Assembly: GCA_903922175.1 (NCBI GenBank)
Contig: CAIXSY010000216.1
Coordinates: forward strand, 1-37,171
Reading direction: 5' to 3'
From: an uncultured delta proteobacterium
GTDB lineage: Bacteria; Bdellovibrionota_C; UBA2361; CAIXSY01
DNA: 37,171 nt
Below the pieces are notes generated by a model. The model searched no databases and was not told the DNA's origin. It was given only the letters and a program-made list of their open reading frames with translations. A program made the position numbers and the translations under genes. Shown piece after piece: positions 25,296-32,509 of the stretch. Each line of letters begins with the position of its first letter. Position 1 is the first letter of the stretch.

Positions 25296-26075
25296 ATGAC
25301 CTACGATTCACTATCTTTGCGGCATGAACTTTTTATTGCAGCGGCCACCCTTGGGGCTCACGCCAATACGAGCGAGGGGTTTCGTCAGAGGGATGTTAAA
25401 TTTCTGATTGATCTATTCGGCAACTGGGTTGAGCTGGCGCTGCAACGTAGCCCAGCCTCGTTTCAAAATACACAGGTTTTGCGCTACCTTGATTCTCTCG
25501 TGGCAGAGGGCTACGCCCGCAAAATAATGAAGAAGACGCATCCGTATTACCGCTTGACGCGAACGGGGCTTCTTGAATTGCTCTCGCGTATGGTTGAAAA
25601 ACCGCAACTTTCGCGTGGGTCACACTTTTTCTTTTTGTATTACTTCGTTCATAACTATGGACCACGAATTGAGGAGCTGGTGCGTACCGAGGGGCGACAG
25701 TTTCCGTATGCGCTAAAAGTGGAGGTAGAGCGGCTTCTGAACGCCGCCGATCTTTTGGGACGAGAGCTTAAATATGCTCGCCAAGAGCTGGCGAAGATCG
25801 AGAATCGGATTGATTATGCAAGGAAATCAAGCGCCCTGACTGTAAGCTTGCTTGAGAAGGGGATGCCCTTCGCTCAGGTAGTGAAGGAGGCTGAGCGGAA
25901 GTACCCGTATGACCTTAACAGCCAGAAACCTCTTTCCGAGCTGATAGGCGGGCTTCCAGAGCCGGCGCAGCGCTGGGAGCTGGAGACGGGTAATTTACGC
26001 CGCGTGGTGCATATGTGGGCGCCGGAAAAGATGCTCTTGGAGAGCTATATTCACGCCTTGGAGAGTCTGCGCTAA
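25296..26075 (+). CDS. Winged-helix DNA-binding-like protein
   Basis: 259 aa. Residues about 30-110 carry a winged-helix pattern: RDVKFLIDLFGNWVELALQ, then a recognition region NTQVLRYLDSLVAEGYARKI and the wing HPYYRLTRTGLLELLSRM (PadR/MarR-like YRLTxxG ending). The central stretch (about 115-200) is helical with a long charged segment, LLNAADLLGRELKYARQELA, perhaps for dimerisation. The C-terminal part has two Pro/Trp motifs (GLPEPAQRWELE, VHMWAPEKMLLE). There is no ligand-binding family match. GGGAGG precedes the ATG by about six bases. It is 46 bases after the porin stop, so may be read with it; a regulator of the porin is conceivable but not shown. Confidence 0.7.
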   Translation: MTYDSLSLRHELFIAAATLGAHANTSEGFRQRDVKFLIDLFGNWVELALQRSPASFQNTQVLRYLDSLVAEGYARKIMKKTHPYYRLTRTGLLELLSRMVEKPQLSRGSHFFFLYYFVHNYGPRIEELVRTEGRQFPYALKVEVERLLNAADLLGRELKYARQELAKIENRIDYARKSSALTVSLLEKGMPFAQVVKEAERKYPYDLNSQKPLSELIGGLPEPAQRWELETGNLRRVVHMWAPEKMLLESYIHALESLR

Positions 26076-26146
26076 AAAACCTCAACTTCTTCCCGCGTTA
26101 GACGATAACTTCATATTAGGATGTTCTTGTAACCAGGAGGTGCGGT

Positions 26147-26314
26147 ATGGAAGTTGCTCCCGTGTCGAGTTCTTCTACTCAGGTCCAGGCTAATATCAGC
26201 GTAAAAGCCAATAAACAACAGGAAGCTGTGATCAACACGATTATGCAAGGTGTTGAGGCAAGCGCACCACGCGCGCCTGGGCAGACAGGTCAGAGGCTTA
26301 ATACCGCAGCTTAG
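26147..26314 (+). CDS. YjfB-like small protein, 55 aa
   Basis: A small gene with an excellent ribosome site, AGGAGG at 26135-26140, six bases before ATG. The product starts MEVAPVSSSSTQVQANIS and continues VKANKQQEAVINTIMQGVEA, then a Gly/Pro/Ala tail. The pattern M-[DE]-V-x-x-(S/T-rich)-Q-x-x-x-S-V-x-x-x-K-x-x-x-x-Q resembles the YjfB family, listed as putative motility proteins, but the resemblance is by eye on a short sequence. It has no signal peptide. It is convergent with mscL, 16 bases apart. Its function is open. Confidence 0.6.
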   Translation: MEVAPVSSSSTQVQANISVKANKQQEAVINTIMQGVEASAPRAPGQTGQRLNTAA

Positions 26315-26330
26315 GTAGGGCCCGTAAGCA

Positions 26331-26747
26331 CTACCTGCTCCTAAGGATATCCCGGATTTCCGTAAGCAGCACCTCCTGCGCGGAAGGCTTGGATGGTGGT
26401 GGTGTGGCGCTTTCTACCTTCTTGTTAAAGGTATTTATCGCCTTGATAACGAGAAATATAGCAAATGCTTGTATCAAGAACTCGATTAACACCTGAATAA
26501 ATGCACCGATTTTTACCGAAACAGCAGCAATGGCAGCTCCATTCGCAGCATGGGATGCGTCGCGCAGGACCACCTCGAGGCCGCGAAAATCGATGCCGCC
26601 GATGAGCATGCCGAGTGGCGGATTGATGATGTCGCTAACGAGCGAAGAGACTACTTTGCCGAAGGCGACACCAACGATAACGCCGACCGCCATATCGACG
26701 ATGTTGCCCTTAACCGCAAATTCCTTGAATTCCTTAATAAGTCCCAT
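26331..26747 (-). CDS. mscL: MscL large-conductance mechanosensitive channel
   Basis: Inner-membrane pentameric channel that releases solutes on hypo-osmotic shock; 138 aa (E. coli 136). The N-terminal signature [20 protein letters not shown] runs into TM1 with [20 protein letters not shown]. The periplasmic loop is [22 protein letters not shown]2 is [20 protein letters not shown]. The cytoplasmic helix is at the C-terminus ([14 protein letters not shown]). It lies 52 bases downstream of slyD on the same strand and is likely read with it; its own leader has no strong ribosome site. Confidence 0.97.
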   Translation of the reverse strand: MGLIKEFKEFAVKGNIVDMAVGVIVGVAFGKVVSSLVSDIINPPLGMLIGGIDFRGLEVVLRDASHAANGAAIAAVSVKIGAFIQVLIEFLIQAFAIFLVIKAINTFNKKVESATPPPSKPSAQEVLLTEIRDILRSR

Positions 26748-26799
26748 ATGACGAGTGCTCTAAAGGTCATTAGTCTTCTGGCGGGTATACAAAGACTAG

Positions 26800-27294
26800 C
26801 TAATCATGTGATTCGCCAACACCGTGAGCGTGCCCATGCTCAAGCTCCTCGGCGGTCGCAGCACGAAGAGAGACAATTTCAATTTCAAAGAATAGTTTCT
26901 TGCCGGCGAGGGGATGGTTGGCATCTAGGGTGATGCTATCCGCCTCTACTGCGGTAATTCGCGCTGGAATAACTTCGTTGTTCTCTCCAACTAACTCGAA
27001 CTCGTTGTCGACTTCAAAAGCAGCACCTTCTGGAAATTGGCTTTTGGGGAAGGTCATACTCATCTCTGCAACATAATCCCCGTAGCCATCTTCTGCCGAT
27101 ATCTCGACGGGAAATTTATCCCCGACGTTTTTCCCCAAGAGCGCCGATTCAAGCCCGGGGACTACCTGCCCATGTCCCTGCAAGTATATGAAGGGAGGTT
27201 GCCCAGCCGAAGAGTCGATGGTTTCGCCATCCTCACCTTTAAGTGTGTAATGGATGCCAACGACAGTATCATTTGTAATAGTTTGGGCAGTCAT
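26800..27294 (-). CDS. slyD: SlyD-type FKBP peptidyl-prolyl isomerase
   Basis: Cytoplasmic proline isomerase and chaperone. Of 164 aa, the FKBP half 1 (VVGIHYTLKGEDGETIDSS, then PFIYLQGHGQVVPGLESALLG) is followed by the inserted-flap domain (DGYGDYVAEMSMTFPKSQFP ... EFELVGENNEVIPARITAV) and FKBP half 2 (LDANHPLAGKKLFFEIEI). The C-terminal tail ELEHGHAHGVGESHD is short but His-rich, consistent with nickel binding, though far shorter than in E. coli SlyD. ATG 27294 is chosen because GGAG lies five bases upstream; the frame could begin eight codons earlier. It is followed by mscL. Confidence 0.93.
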   Translation of the reverse strand: MTAQTITNDTVVGIHYTLKGEDGETIDSSAGQPPFIYLQGHGQVVPGLESALLGKNVGDKFPVEISAEDGYGDYVAEMSMTFPKSQFPEGAAFEVDNEFELVGENNEVIPARITAVEADSITLDANHPLAGKKLFFEIEIVSLRAATAEELEHGHAHGVGESHD

Positions 27295-27398
27295 AAGTTC
27301 TCCGATAACTAAATCCACAAAAAATAATTAGATACGATTAGGTGAAGGCCTTCTGTCTTAATTCTTACGAAGTACTAAGGAGAATGATTCTACTTACC

Positions 27399-27878
27399 CT
27401 AACGCTCGTATACTCCTATCAGTTCTGCAGTTGCAAGTACATGCCCGGAGATGGCTTTGAGCAGTGCTTGCTTCTCCAAATCGGGAGCCAAGTTCAACTC
27501 TTCATCCAATGCATAGAGGGTAAAGTGGTAGTGATGGGTCCCGTGTCCCTTTGGGGGTAGTGGTCCACGGTAGCCAATGGTGCCCCATGAGTTCCTTCCC
27601 TGGAATGCGCCGTGCGGGTCCTCCAGCTTATTGTGGCTAGGTATATTCTCCGCCAGTCCCGGCTCGTCACAGAAGATTTTGTAAATCACCCAGTGTACCC
27701 AAGCTGAGGTTCCTGGAGCATCCGGATCGTCAACGATGAGCGCCAGCTCGACACACCTTTCGGGGACGTTGTCCCAACGCAAAGATGGTGACAGGTCTTC
27801 ACCCTCGCCTGTGTGTCGGCGCGGAATGGCGCCGCCGCTAAGAAATGCCTCACTTCGTATTCTAAATGCTCCAGCCAC
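27399..27878 (-). CDS. PEBP family protein (YbhB/YbcL-like)
   Basis: Phosphatidylethanolamine-binding-like protein, 159 aa, similar in size to E. coli YbhB. Motifs: IPRRHTGEGEDLSPSLRWDN, ALIVDDPDAPGTSAWVHWVI (the DPDAP...HW ligand pocket) and GTIGYRGPLPPKGHGTHHYH. It starts with GTG at 27876-27878 after AAGGA; no upstream ATG is in frame. There is no signal peptide, so it is cytoplasmic (YbhB-like) rather than periplasmic (YbcL-like). The biochemical role is unknown for the bacterial family. It is 81 bases from the slyD start, in the same direction, and may share its transcript. Confidence 0.92.
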   Translation of the reverse strand: MAGAFRIRSEAFLSGGAIPRRHTGEGEDLSPSLRWDNVPERCVELALIVDDPDAPGTSAWVHWVIYKIFCDEPGLAENIPSHNKLEDPHGAFQGRNSWGTIGYRGPLPPKGHGTHHYHFTLYALDEELNLAPDLEKQALLKAISGHVLATAELIGVYER

Positions 27879-27939
27879 AGTATCCTTATAATCTAGTGTT
27901 TATCACTCAATTCCCGCCCCCAGTCGGAGTGAGCCAAAT

Positions 27940-28027
27940 TGTCATCCCGATGAGCTCTACCCTTTTCCAGCGCCTCTGCACCGAATCCGCTATCACCTCA
28001 AAAAGGGTAGAGCGACGAGGGATGACA
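27940..28027. repeat. Hairpin repeat TGTCATCCC...CTCTACCCTTTT
   Basis: The left arm TGTCATCCCGATGAGCTCTA (27940 on, then CCCTTTT) pairs with the right arm AAAAGGGTAGAGCGACGAGG (then GATGACA, to 28027). The centre is about 35 bases. The CTCTACCCTTTT part resembles the inverted repeat at 1591-1652. It sits just upstream of the PEBP gene. Confidence 0.6.
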
Positions 28028-28152
28028 GGGGGCGTAGGCGGTTACCTCTAATTAAGCTTTTTTTCATCGCACAAAGCAAGCTCAACACAAGTAGCGCGAG
28101 CTTACAACAAAAAAACAGTCTCTATACCCCTTTAGGCGCTTAAAGGGTAACG

Positions 28153-28426
28153 GCTCAATCACCCCGGGTAGCTTAATAATTCGTGCTCGTGGCCTGTCGT
28201 GAGCTTGTCGAACGGTCGCGGTCGAAGAGTGTGCCGAATCGGCTAGCCGCCCCTTCTCACAGACTCTCAATTGCCCTATTCATTCCTGAAAGTCCTCACG
28301 TTTCTTCAAAAACACCACTGTTCGGTAAGGGGCGAGCTTAGCTCGCCTTTTCTCACTTCGTGAGAAAAGGCGACTAGTTACGTCGACCACGACCGTTCGA
28401 CAAGCTCACGACAGGCCACGAGCACG
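28153..28426. repeat. Hairpin repeat family 2, copy c
   Basis: The left end GCTCAATCACCCCGGGTAGC is like the other family 2 ends. A near-perfect 44-base inverted repeat (28182-28225 with 28383-28426, one to two mismatches) carries CGTGCTCGTGGCCTGTCGTG and TTGTCGAACGGTCGCGGTCG. The 157-base centre holds GGCGAGC-TTA-GCTCGCC and the 13-bp stem CGCCTTTTCTCAC-TTC (28344-28359) with GTGAGAAAAGGCG (28360-28372). 28153-28380 is almost identical to 36870-37109. The gap 27879-28674 has no convincing gene. Confidence 0.85.
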
Positions 28427-28461
28427 TCCACGCTCACGAAGAAATACACGAGCAATGCAGG

Positions 28462-28522
28462 AAATTGTAAAAGTTACCCACTAAAAACGTCGAAGAGCCC
28501 CTATTTATCCCAGCACAGGGCC
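28462..28522. mobile_element. Half MITE, inverted, beside copy B
   Basis: The sequence ending CAGGGCC (to 28522) is an inverted partial copy of the neighbouring MITE: its complement reads GGCCCTGT, then CGACGTTTTTAGTGGGTAA, matching the left part of copy B (CGACGCTTTTAGTGGGTAA). The two touch across one shared TTA (28523-28525), CAGGGCC-TTA-GGCCCTG. The other end is lost into the hairpin repeat to the left. Confidence 0.6.
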
Positions 28523-28525
28523 TTA

Positions 28526-28674
28526 GGCCCTGTTAATTTGGGTCATCGACGCTTTTAGTGGGTAAAAAGAGCTGATTTTCTCTCCAAATTGGGGACAGCG
28601 TCCCCAAGCATGTCTGAAAATTAGCTCTTTTTACCCACACTTTTGCCCGAAGACCATTATTAATTAACAGGGCC
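28526..28674. mobile_element. MITE with GGCCCTGTTAATT ends, copy B
   Basis: A 149-base element with 13-base perfect terminal inverted repeats, GGCCCTGTTAATT, flanked by TTA on both sides (28523-28525 and 28675-28677). The interior folds (TAAAAAGAGCTGATTTTC with GAAAATTAGCTCTTTTTA); its tip has the word TTGGGGACAGCGTCCCCA (28589-28606). The right TTA is the stop codon (TAA) of the methyltransferase gene on the minus strand. Same family as 14334-14514. Confidence 0.85.
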
Positions 28675-29856
28675 TTACCTATGCTGGAGCAGGGTAACAA
28701 CTTCGACATGCGGTGTTTGCGGGAATAGATCGACGGCACGGCAGCGCACGATGTTGTACGCCGTGAGTAGTTCGCGTAGCTCGCGGGCAAAGGCGCCGAA
28801 ATTGCAAGAGACATAAATAATCGAAGGGGGGGCATTGTCAAGCAGTGCTTTGAGAGCTTTCGGATGCAGTCCAGCTCGTGGCGGGTCGACAATTACCATC
28901 GCCGGGGTAAGTGAGCTCCAGTCGAACTTTTCTGCTTGCATATCATGGAATTCGACCGGGACGTGGTTTAGCTCAGCATTGATGCGTGCGTCGCGTACTG
29001 CGTCCGCAACTAGTTCGACTCCGACGCAACGCTGCATACGAGAGGCGCAGGCAACACTAAAAAATCCGCTACCACAAAATAGGTCGAGTAAAGTGCCCTG
29101 AGATCCGCTTAGGGAGAGGTTGTCAAAGACCTCACGTAGAAGGACCGCTGCACCGCGTGAGTTGGTCTGAAAGAATGCATTCGGGCTAATCTGGAACTTT
29201 ACGCCCTCGACTTCTTCTTCGATTACGCCTGGGCCTGATATAATCTCCATCTCGGTACCGAACGAGACATCGGAAATGGTGTTATTTCTAGCCCAGATGA
29301 CGGTTGTAGCTGACAATGATGACGTTAATGTGTGCAGTGCTGCGCGTGCACGTTGCTCTTCGTCGCGATCCCTCGGCACGCTCGTCACAAGATTGAGCAT
29401 GAGTTGGCCGGTAAGCGTTGCGCGAATCACTGCGTAGCGTAGTAACCCGTGATGTTTTTTGCGATCAAAGTAGGATAGATCGGCGCTCTGTATCCACTCA
29501 CGGACCCTGCCAAAGGCCTGTTCGATGCGTTCATCGCTGATAAAGCAGTGATGGTTGTCAATTACTCGCCACCATTTCCCTTTCTCGCGAAGACCGATGC
29601 GGCCTTCAAAATCGATCGCAAAATCCATGCGATTGCGATAGTGGCTTATGGCGGGAGAAGGCAGGATTTCGCTGCACTCGGCGGCAACGCCGGTTTCTTG
29701 AAAGGCGGTATTGATCGCCGCGAGTTTCATCTGTAACTGAAGTGGGTAGGGGGTGGTCGACCAGGGGCACGAGCCGCACAGCTCCTTTCCTGGGCAGGGT
29801 GATTCGCAGGTGGCAGTATGGGGCGGGGTGGGGGAGGTGGTATCTGTGGTACTCAT
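28675..29856 (-). CDS. RNA m5U methyltransferase (RlmC/RlmD/TrmA family)
   Basis: SAM-dependent uridine-C5 methyltransferase of 23S rRNA or tRNA; 393 aa from ATG 29856. An Fe-S motif C21-x5-C27-x2-C30 with C104 matches RlmC/RlmD, and the SAM motif is LLDLFCGSGFFSV. DPPRAGLHPK and IIYVSCNFGAFARE (catalytic Cys), then HVEVV (catalytic Glu), are in place. It lacks an N-terminal TRAM domain, as in RlmC, so the target uridine (747, 1939 or tRNA 54) is not settled. The frame continues upstream to 29988 into repeat DNA; ATG 29856 is chosen because homology starts after it, though its leader lacks a ribosome site. Its stop TAA lies exactly on the edge of a MITE. Confidence 0.92.
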   Translation of the reverse strand: MSTTDTTSPTPPHTATCESPCPGKELCGSCPWSTTPYPLQLQMKLAAINTAFQETGVAAECSEILPSPAISHYRNRMDFAIDFEGRIGLREKGKWWRVIDNHHCFISDERIEQAFGRVREWIQSADLSYFDRKKHHGLLRYAVIRATLTGQLMLNLVTSVPRDRDEEQRARAALHTLTSSLSATTVIWARNNTISDVSFGTEMEIISGPGVIEEEVEGVKFQISPNAFFQTNSRGAAVLLREVFDNLSLSGSQGTLLDLFCGSGFFSVACASRMQRCVGVELVADAVRDARINAELNHVPVEFHDMQAEKFDWSSLTPAMVIVDPPRAGLHPKALKALLDNAPPSIIYVSCNFGAFARELRELLTAYNIVRCRAVDLFPQTPHVEVVTLLQHR

Positions 29857-29883
29857 GGTGGGGGAGTATAGGGGTTTTTTCGC

Positions 29884-29982
29884 ACAAGTGCTAGCGAGGC
29901 TGCGCCTCAGACCTGATCTGTAATCTGCTTTCAGAGAGCTGCTGGCAGCTTTCCGCTGACTGCATCTGATGCAGCTGCAGCG
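29884..29982. repeat. Inverted repeat family 3, copy a
   Basis: Read as its complement, this stretch (GCTGCAGCTGCATCAGATGC, AGCGGAAAGCTG, AGCAGATTACAG, ending GCACTTGTGCG) matches 31690-31771 with gaps. The two copies face each other and bracket the stress-protein and degenerate-receiver genes (30027-31466). Confidence 0.55.
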
Positions 29983-30026
29983 TTTCAAGGTCTCTCGAAC
30001 AAAGAAAGTGGTTACTTTGCTACAAA

Positions 30027-30476
30027 CTACTCCTTCGCCGGAACAATCACGACCGGATGGCGAGACTCGCGCGCGACGCGCTCGGCGGTGCTCCCGATGA
30101 GCAGGTGTTTAATCCCCGTGCGGCCATGGGTTGCAAGCACGATAAAGTCAGCATTGATAGAGTCGGCGCAGCGCAATATCTCTTGATAGATGCTCCCGTT
30201 GGCCTCGCGTACGACGCATTCTGTTGGGAACGCGGCAAAATGCTCGTTTTGCAGCGATTTGAGATCCGCGGTCAGTTTGTTAATTACCTGGGCACGAATC
30301 CCCGGTTCTGGAAGAACAGGAAAATCCATCGCATAAAACATGGCTGCTTGTGAGGGATCTTCAACGACACTAAGAATCACTATCTTGGCGTTGAAAGCCC
30401 GAGCCAGTTCCGCGGCGGTGACGAAGGCCTTTTTCGATTCTTTTGAAAGGTCAGTAGTAACCAGTACTGTTTTCAT
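30027..30476 (-). CDS. Universal stress protein (UspA family)
   Basis: Cytoplasmic nucleotide-binding stress protein, 149 aa, a single Usp domain. MKTVLVTTDLSKESKKAFVT and NAKIVILSVVEDP form the first half; the ATP loop is ATHGRTGIKHLLIGSTAERV (G-x2-G-x9-G-S/T), followed by SRHPVVIVP. Such proteins bind ATP and are induced by growth arrest or stress. Start ATG follows GGGGGATT. It lies between a repeat and a family 2 hairpin and appears to have its own promoter, 243 bases downstream (in its reading direction) of the degenerate-receiver gene. Confidence 0.93.
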   Translation of the reverse strand: MKTVLVTTDLSKESKKAFVTAAELARAFNAKIVILSVVEDPSQAAMFYAMDFPVLPEPGIRAQVINKLTADLKSLQNEHFAAFPTECVVREANGSIYQEILRCADSINADFIVLATHGRTGIKHLLIGSTAERVARESRHPVVIVPAKE

Positions 30477-30505
30477 AGTGAATCCCCCTAGGTAATTCCT
30501 TTGAA

Positions 30506-30660
30506 ATTACTCATTAAGTCCGGGTTGGCGAATCGTGAGCGTGCTCGTGGTCGTGAACGTGGTCGATATAACTGGTTGATTTGAGGAACATTTCGACCAG
30601 GACCACGAGCACGATCACGCTCACGAATTATTAAGTTACCCCGGGTGAATGAGCAGTTCG
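30506..30660. repeat. Hairpin repeat family 2, copy b
   Basis: The ends ATTACTCATTAAGTCCGGGTT (30506 on) and TTACCCCGGGTGAATGAGCA (to 30660) are inverted. The long inner stem has the arm CGTGAG CGTGCT CGTGGT CGTGAA CGTGGT (30534-30563), facing CGACCAGGACCACGAGCACG onwards. It lies between the stress-protein and degenerate-receiver genes. Confidence 0.8.
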
Positions 30661-30719
30661 CTCCTTTGAAGCGAAGCGATTCTATTGTAGCGCTTGGCTA
30701 AGGGAAGAGCTAGAAGTTT

Positions 30720-31466
30720 TTATTCTGACTTCTTTTGTTCCGCCTCTTTCTTCTCGATTTCCGCGAGAATCTTCTGTTCCATTTTTTGGCGGATGCGGTT
30801 GCTGACGCCGGCATATTTCTTGGTTTGAAAGATCTGCTTGGGAACAGGGGCTTCCTCAAACGTTCTCATGGCGATCTCAAGGTACGTGGCCATCTTTTCG
30901 GGATCAAGGTCTTTGAACATGGCGCACGTATCGCGGAACTTCTTCATCGCCATGCCGACTTCCATCTTACATGACTTGATGTAGGAGAGCTGGTCTATCT
31001 GCCCGACGACTTCATGCACCATCATGGCGAGGGCGGTCTTTTCGCGTGCGACCGAGCGTTCGGCTTTAACTCGGGCCGAGATGCGTGTCATTTCAACAAG
31101 GAGGTCGACGGAGTAAGGTTCAAAGAGGAAGCCATCGGCCCCGATCATTACATTTTGCGCAACCGTGGAGGCATCCTGGTCCTTCCCCTGCAGGACGAGG
31201 ACGTATGCCGCATCTTGACCGGGCTTGGTTTCCTTAGCCTCTTTGATGAATTGAGTAACATGGGCCTTATCTATACGGTAGGAGATGAAGATGACATCGA
31301 AGGCGTCGCCGCTCTTAAGCTTAAAGATGGCTTCTTGGGGATCGACGACCTGGGTAATCTTCCCGAAGTTGTAGACCGAGCTCATGGCCTGCTTCAAGCG
31401 GATGCGCGAATCCATGTCGGCGTCAACAACCAAGGCATCGTATTTCTTCTCTGTTTTAATGGCCAT
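30720..31466 (-). CDS. Degenerate receiver-domain protein, 248 aa
   Basis: Residues 9-130 follow a response-regulator receiver fold: the acidic VVDADMD (D15, D17) and GADGFLFEPYS at the end. The phosphoacceptor Asp is replaced by Ser62 (FDVIFISYRI), the conserved Thr by Gln (VLVLQGK), and the Lys by Glu116 (FEP for TKP). It is therefore probably a pseudo-receiver that cannot be phosphorylated. Residues 130-248 are a helical charged output domain (long EKTALAMMVHEVVGQIDQL, a run of Lys/Glu at the end), of no recognised type. The start ATG has no strong ribosome site. No histidine kinase is adjacent. A protein-protein adaptor role is inferred. Confidence 0.8.
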   Translation of the reverse strand: MAIKTEKKYDALVVDADMDSRIRLKQAMSSVYNFGKITQVVDPQEAIFKLKSGDAFDVIFISYRIDKAHVTQFIKEAKETKPGQDAAYVLVLQGKDQDASTVAQNVMIGADGFLFEPYSVDLLVEMTRISARVKAERSVAREKTALAMMVHEVVGQIDQLSYIKSCKMEVGMAMKKFRDTCAMFKDLDPEKMATYLEIAMRTFEEAPVPKQIFQTKKYAGVSNRIRQKMEQKILAEIEKKEAEQKKSE

Positions 31467-31689
31467 AAATTTCTATTCAACGGTAGACTGATCTGGGATC
31501 GTGATCACCCAGTGGGTTATTCACCCATACTCTTACTATCGGCGGATCCTGCTTGAAACTAAAACAAATTACTAAAGATATCGCGTGAGCACCTCGGGGG
31601 AAAACCTAACTGAGTTACTGAGCCTTCCGCTTCAACTTATCGAAAGTATTAGGGAAAAGGCTATGGTTGGTGCCGTCGGCTGCGGTCGT

Positions 31690-31790
31690 TGCTGCAGCTG
31701 CCTCGGATGCTGTTAGCAGAAAGCTGAGAGCAGATTACAGAAGCTCGATAGCAAGTAGGAGGCGCTTGTGCGTTCGCCGGTCTGAGGCAG
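31690..31790. repeat. Inverted repeat family 3, copy b
   Basis: GCTGCAGCTGCCTCGGATGC, AGCAGAAAGCTG, AGCAGATTACAG, GGCGCTTGTGCG: the opposite-orientation partner of 29884-29982. It lies in the gap 31467-31792 between the degenerate receiver gene and livF, where nothing else was recognised apart from a small palindrome near 31490-31515 (CTGGGATCGTGATCACCCAG). Confidence 0.55.
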
Positions 31791-31792
31791 CT

Positions 31793-32509
31793 CTACTGGC
31801 CAAGATACGCCGATTGCACCTTGGGATTGAGGAGTAGGTTTTTCCCGCTATCGACGAGCACGATCCTGCCGGTTTCCATCACATAGCCGTGAGCGGCGAG
31901 CGAGAGGGCCAACTGCGCATTTTGCTCGACCACAAGAACGGTCAGCCCTTCGCTACAAAGCTGGCGGATGGTCTCGAATATCTTTTGGGTGAGAATCGGT
32001 GCGATGCCCATCGACGGTTCATCGAGGAGCAACATAATTGGTTTGCTCATCAGTGCGCGCCCGATGGCGAGCATCTGTTGTTCGCCACCGGAGAGGGTGC
32101 CTCCAAGCTGGCTGCGGCGCTCAGCCAGAACCGGGAAGAGTGAAAACACACGTTCTAAGCTGCGCTTAATCTCGGCCCCGTCATGGCATAGAAATGCCCC
32201 CATATCGAGGTTCTCAATCACACTTAAGCGTGGGAAGATCTTTCTTCCCTCGGGAACCTGCGCTAGTCCGCGGCCGACTCGGGCATGAGCCGCTAAATTA
32301 GTTATATCCTCTCCCGCAAAGCTGATCTTTCCAGCGCGAGCGGCGACAATTCCCGAAGCGCAAAGGAGTGTTGTTGTTTTGCCAGCGCCGTTAGCACCAA
32401 TCAGGGCGACGAGCTCCCCGCGAGTAACGCTGAGGCTGACATCGTGGAGCGCTTGTACGGGGCCGTATCCGGCGCACAGCCCCTCGATGTGGAGCAAGCT
32501 TTCAGCCAT
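31793..32509 (-). CDS. livF: LivF, branched-chain amino-acid ABC transporter ATPase
   Basis: Second cytoplasmic ATPase of the LIV-type importer, 238 aa. Walker A IGANGAGKTTTL, Q-loop region (AQVPEGRKIFPRLSVIENL, LivF-typical), signature LSGGEQQMLAIGRAL, Walker B LLLDEPSMGIAPIL and the switch His region VVEQNAQLAL are all present. ATG 32509 is chosen: it overlaps the livG stop by eight bases, as is common in liv operons, whereas the frame's first Met is 10 codons upstream. It is last in livK-livH-livM-livG-livF. Confidence 0.95.
   Translation of the reverse strand: MAESLLHIEGLCAGYGPVQALHDVSLSVTRGELVALIGANGAGKTTTLLCASGIVAARAGKISFAGEDITNLAAHARVGRGLAQVPEGRKIFPRLSVIENLDMGAFLCHDGAEIKRSLERVFSLFPVLAERRSQLGGTLSGGEQQMLAIGRALMSKPIMLLLDEPSMGIAPILTQKIFETIRQLCSEGLTVLVVEQNAQLALSLAAHGYVMETGRIVLVDSGKNLLLNPKVQSAYLGQ

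Noticed and set aside
31014-31556. 180-aa plus-strand frame antisense to the degenerate-receiver gene
   Set aside because: Its opposite strand has the recognisable receiver fold; this frame has no family or ribosome site.
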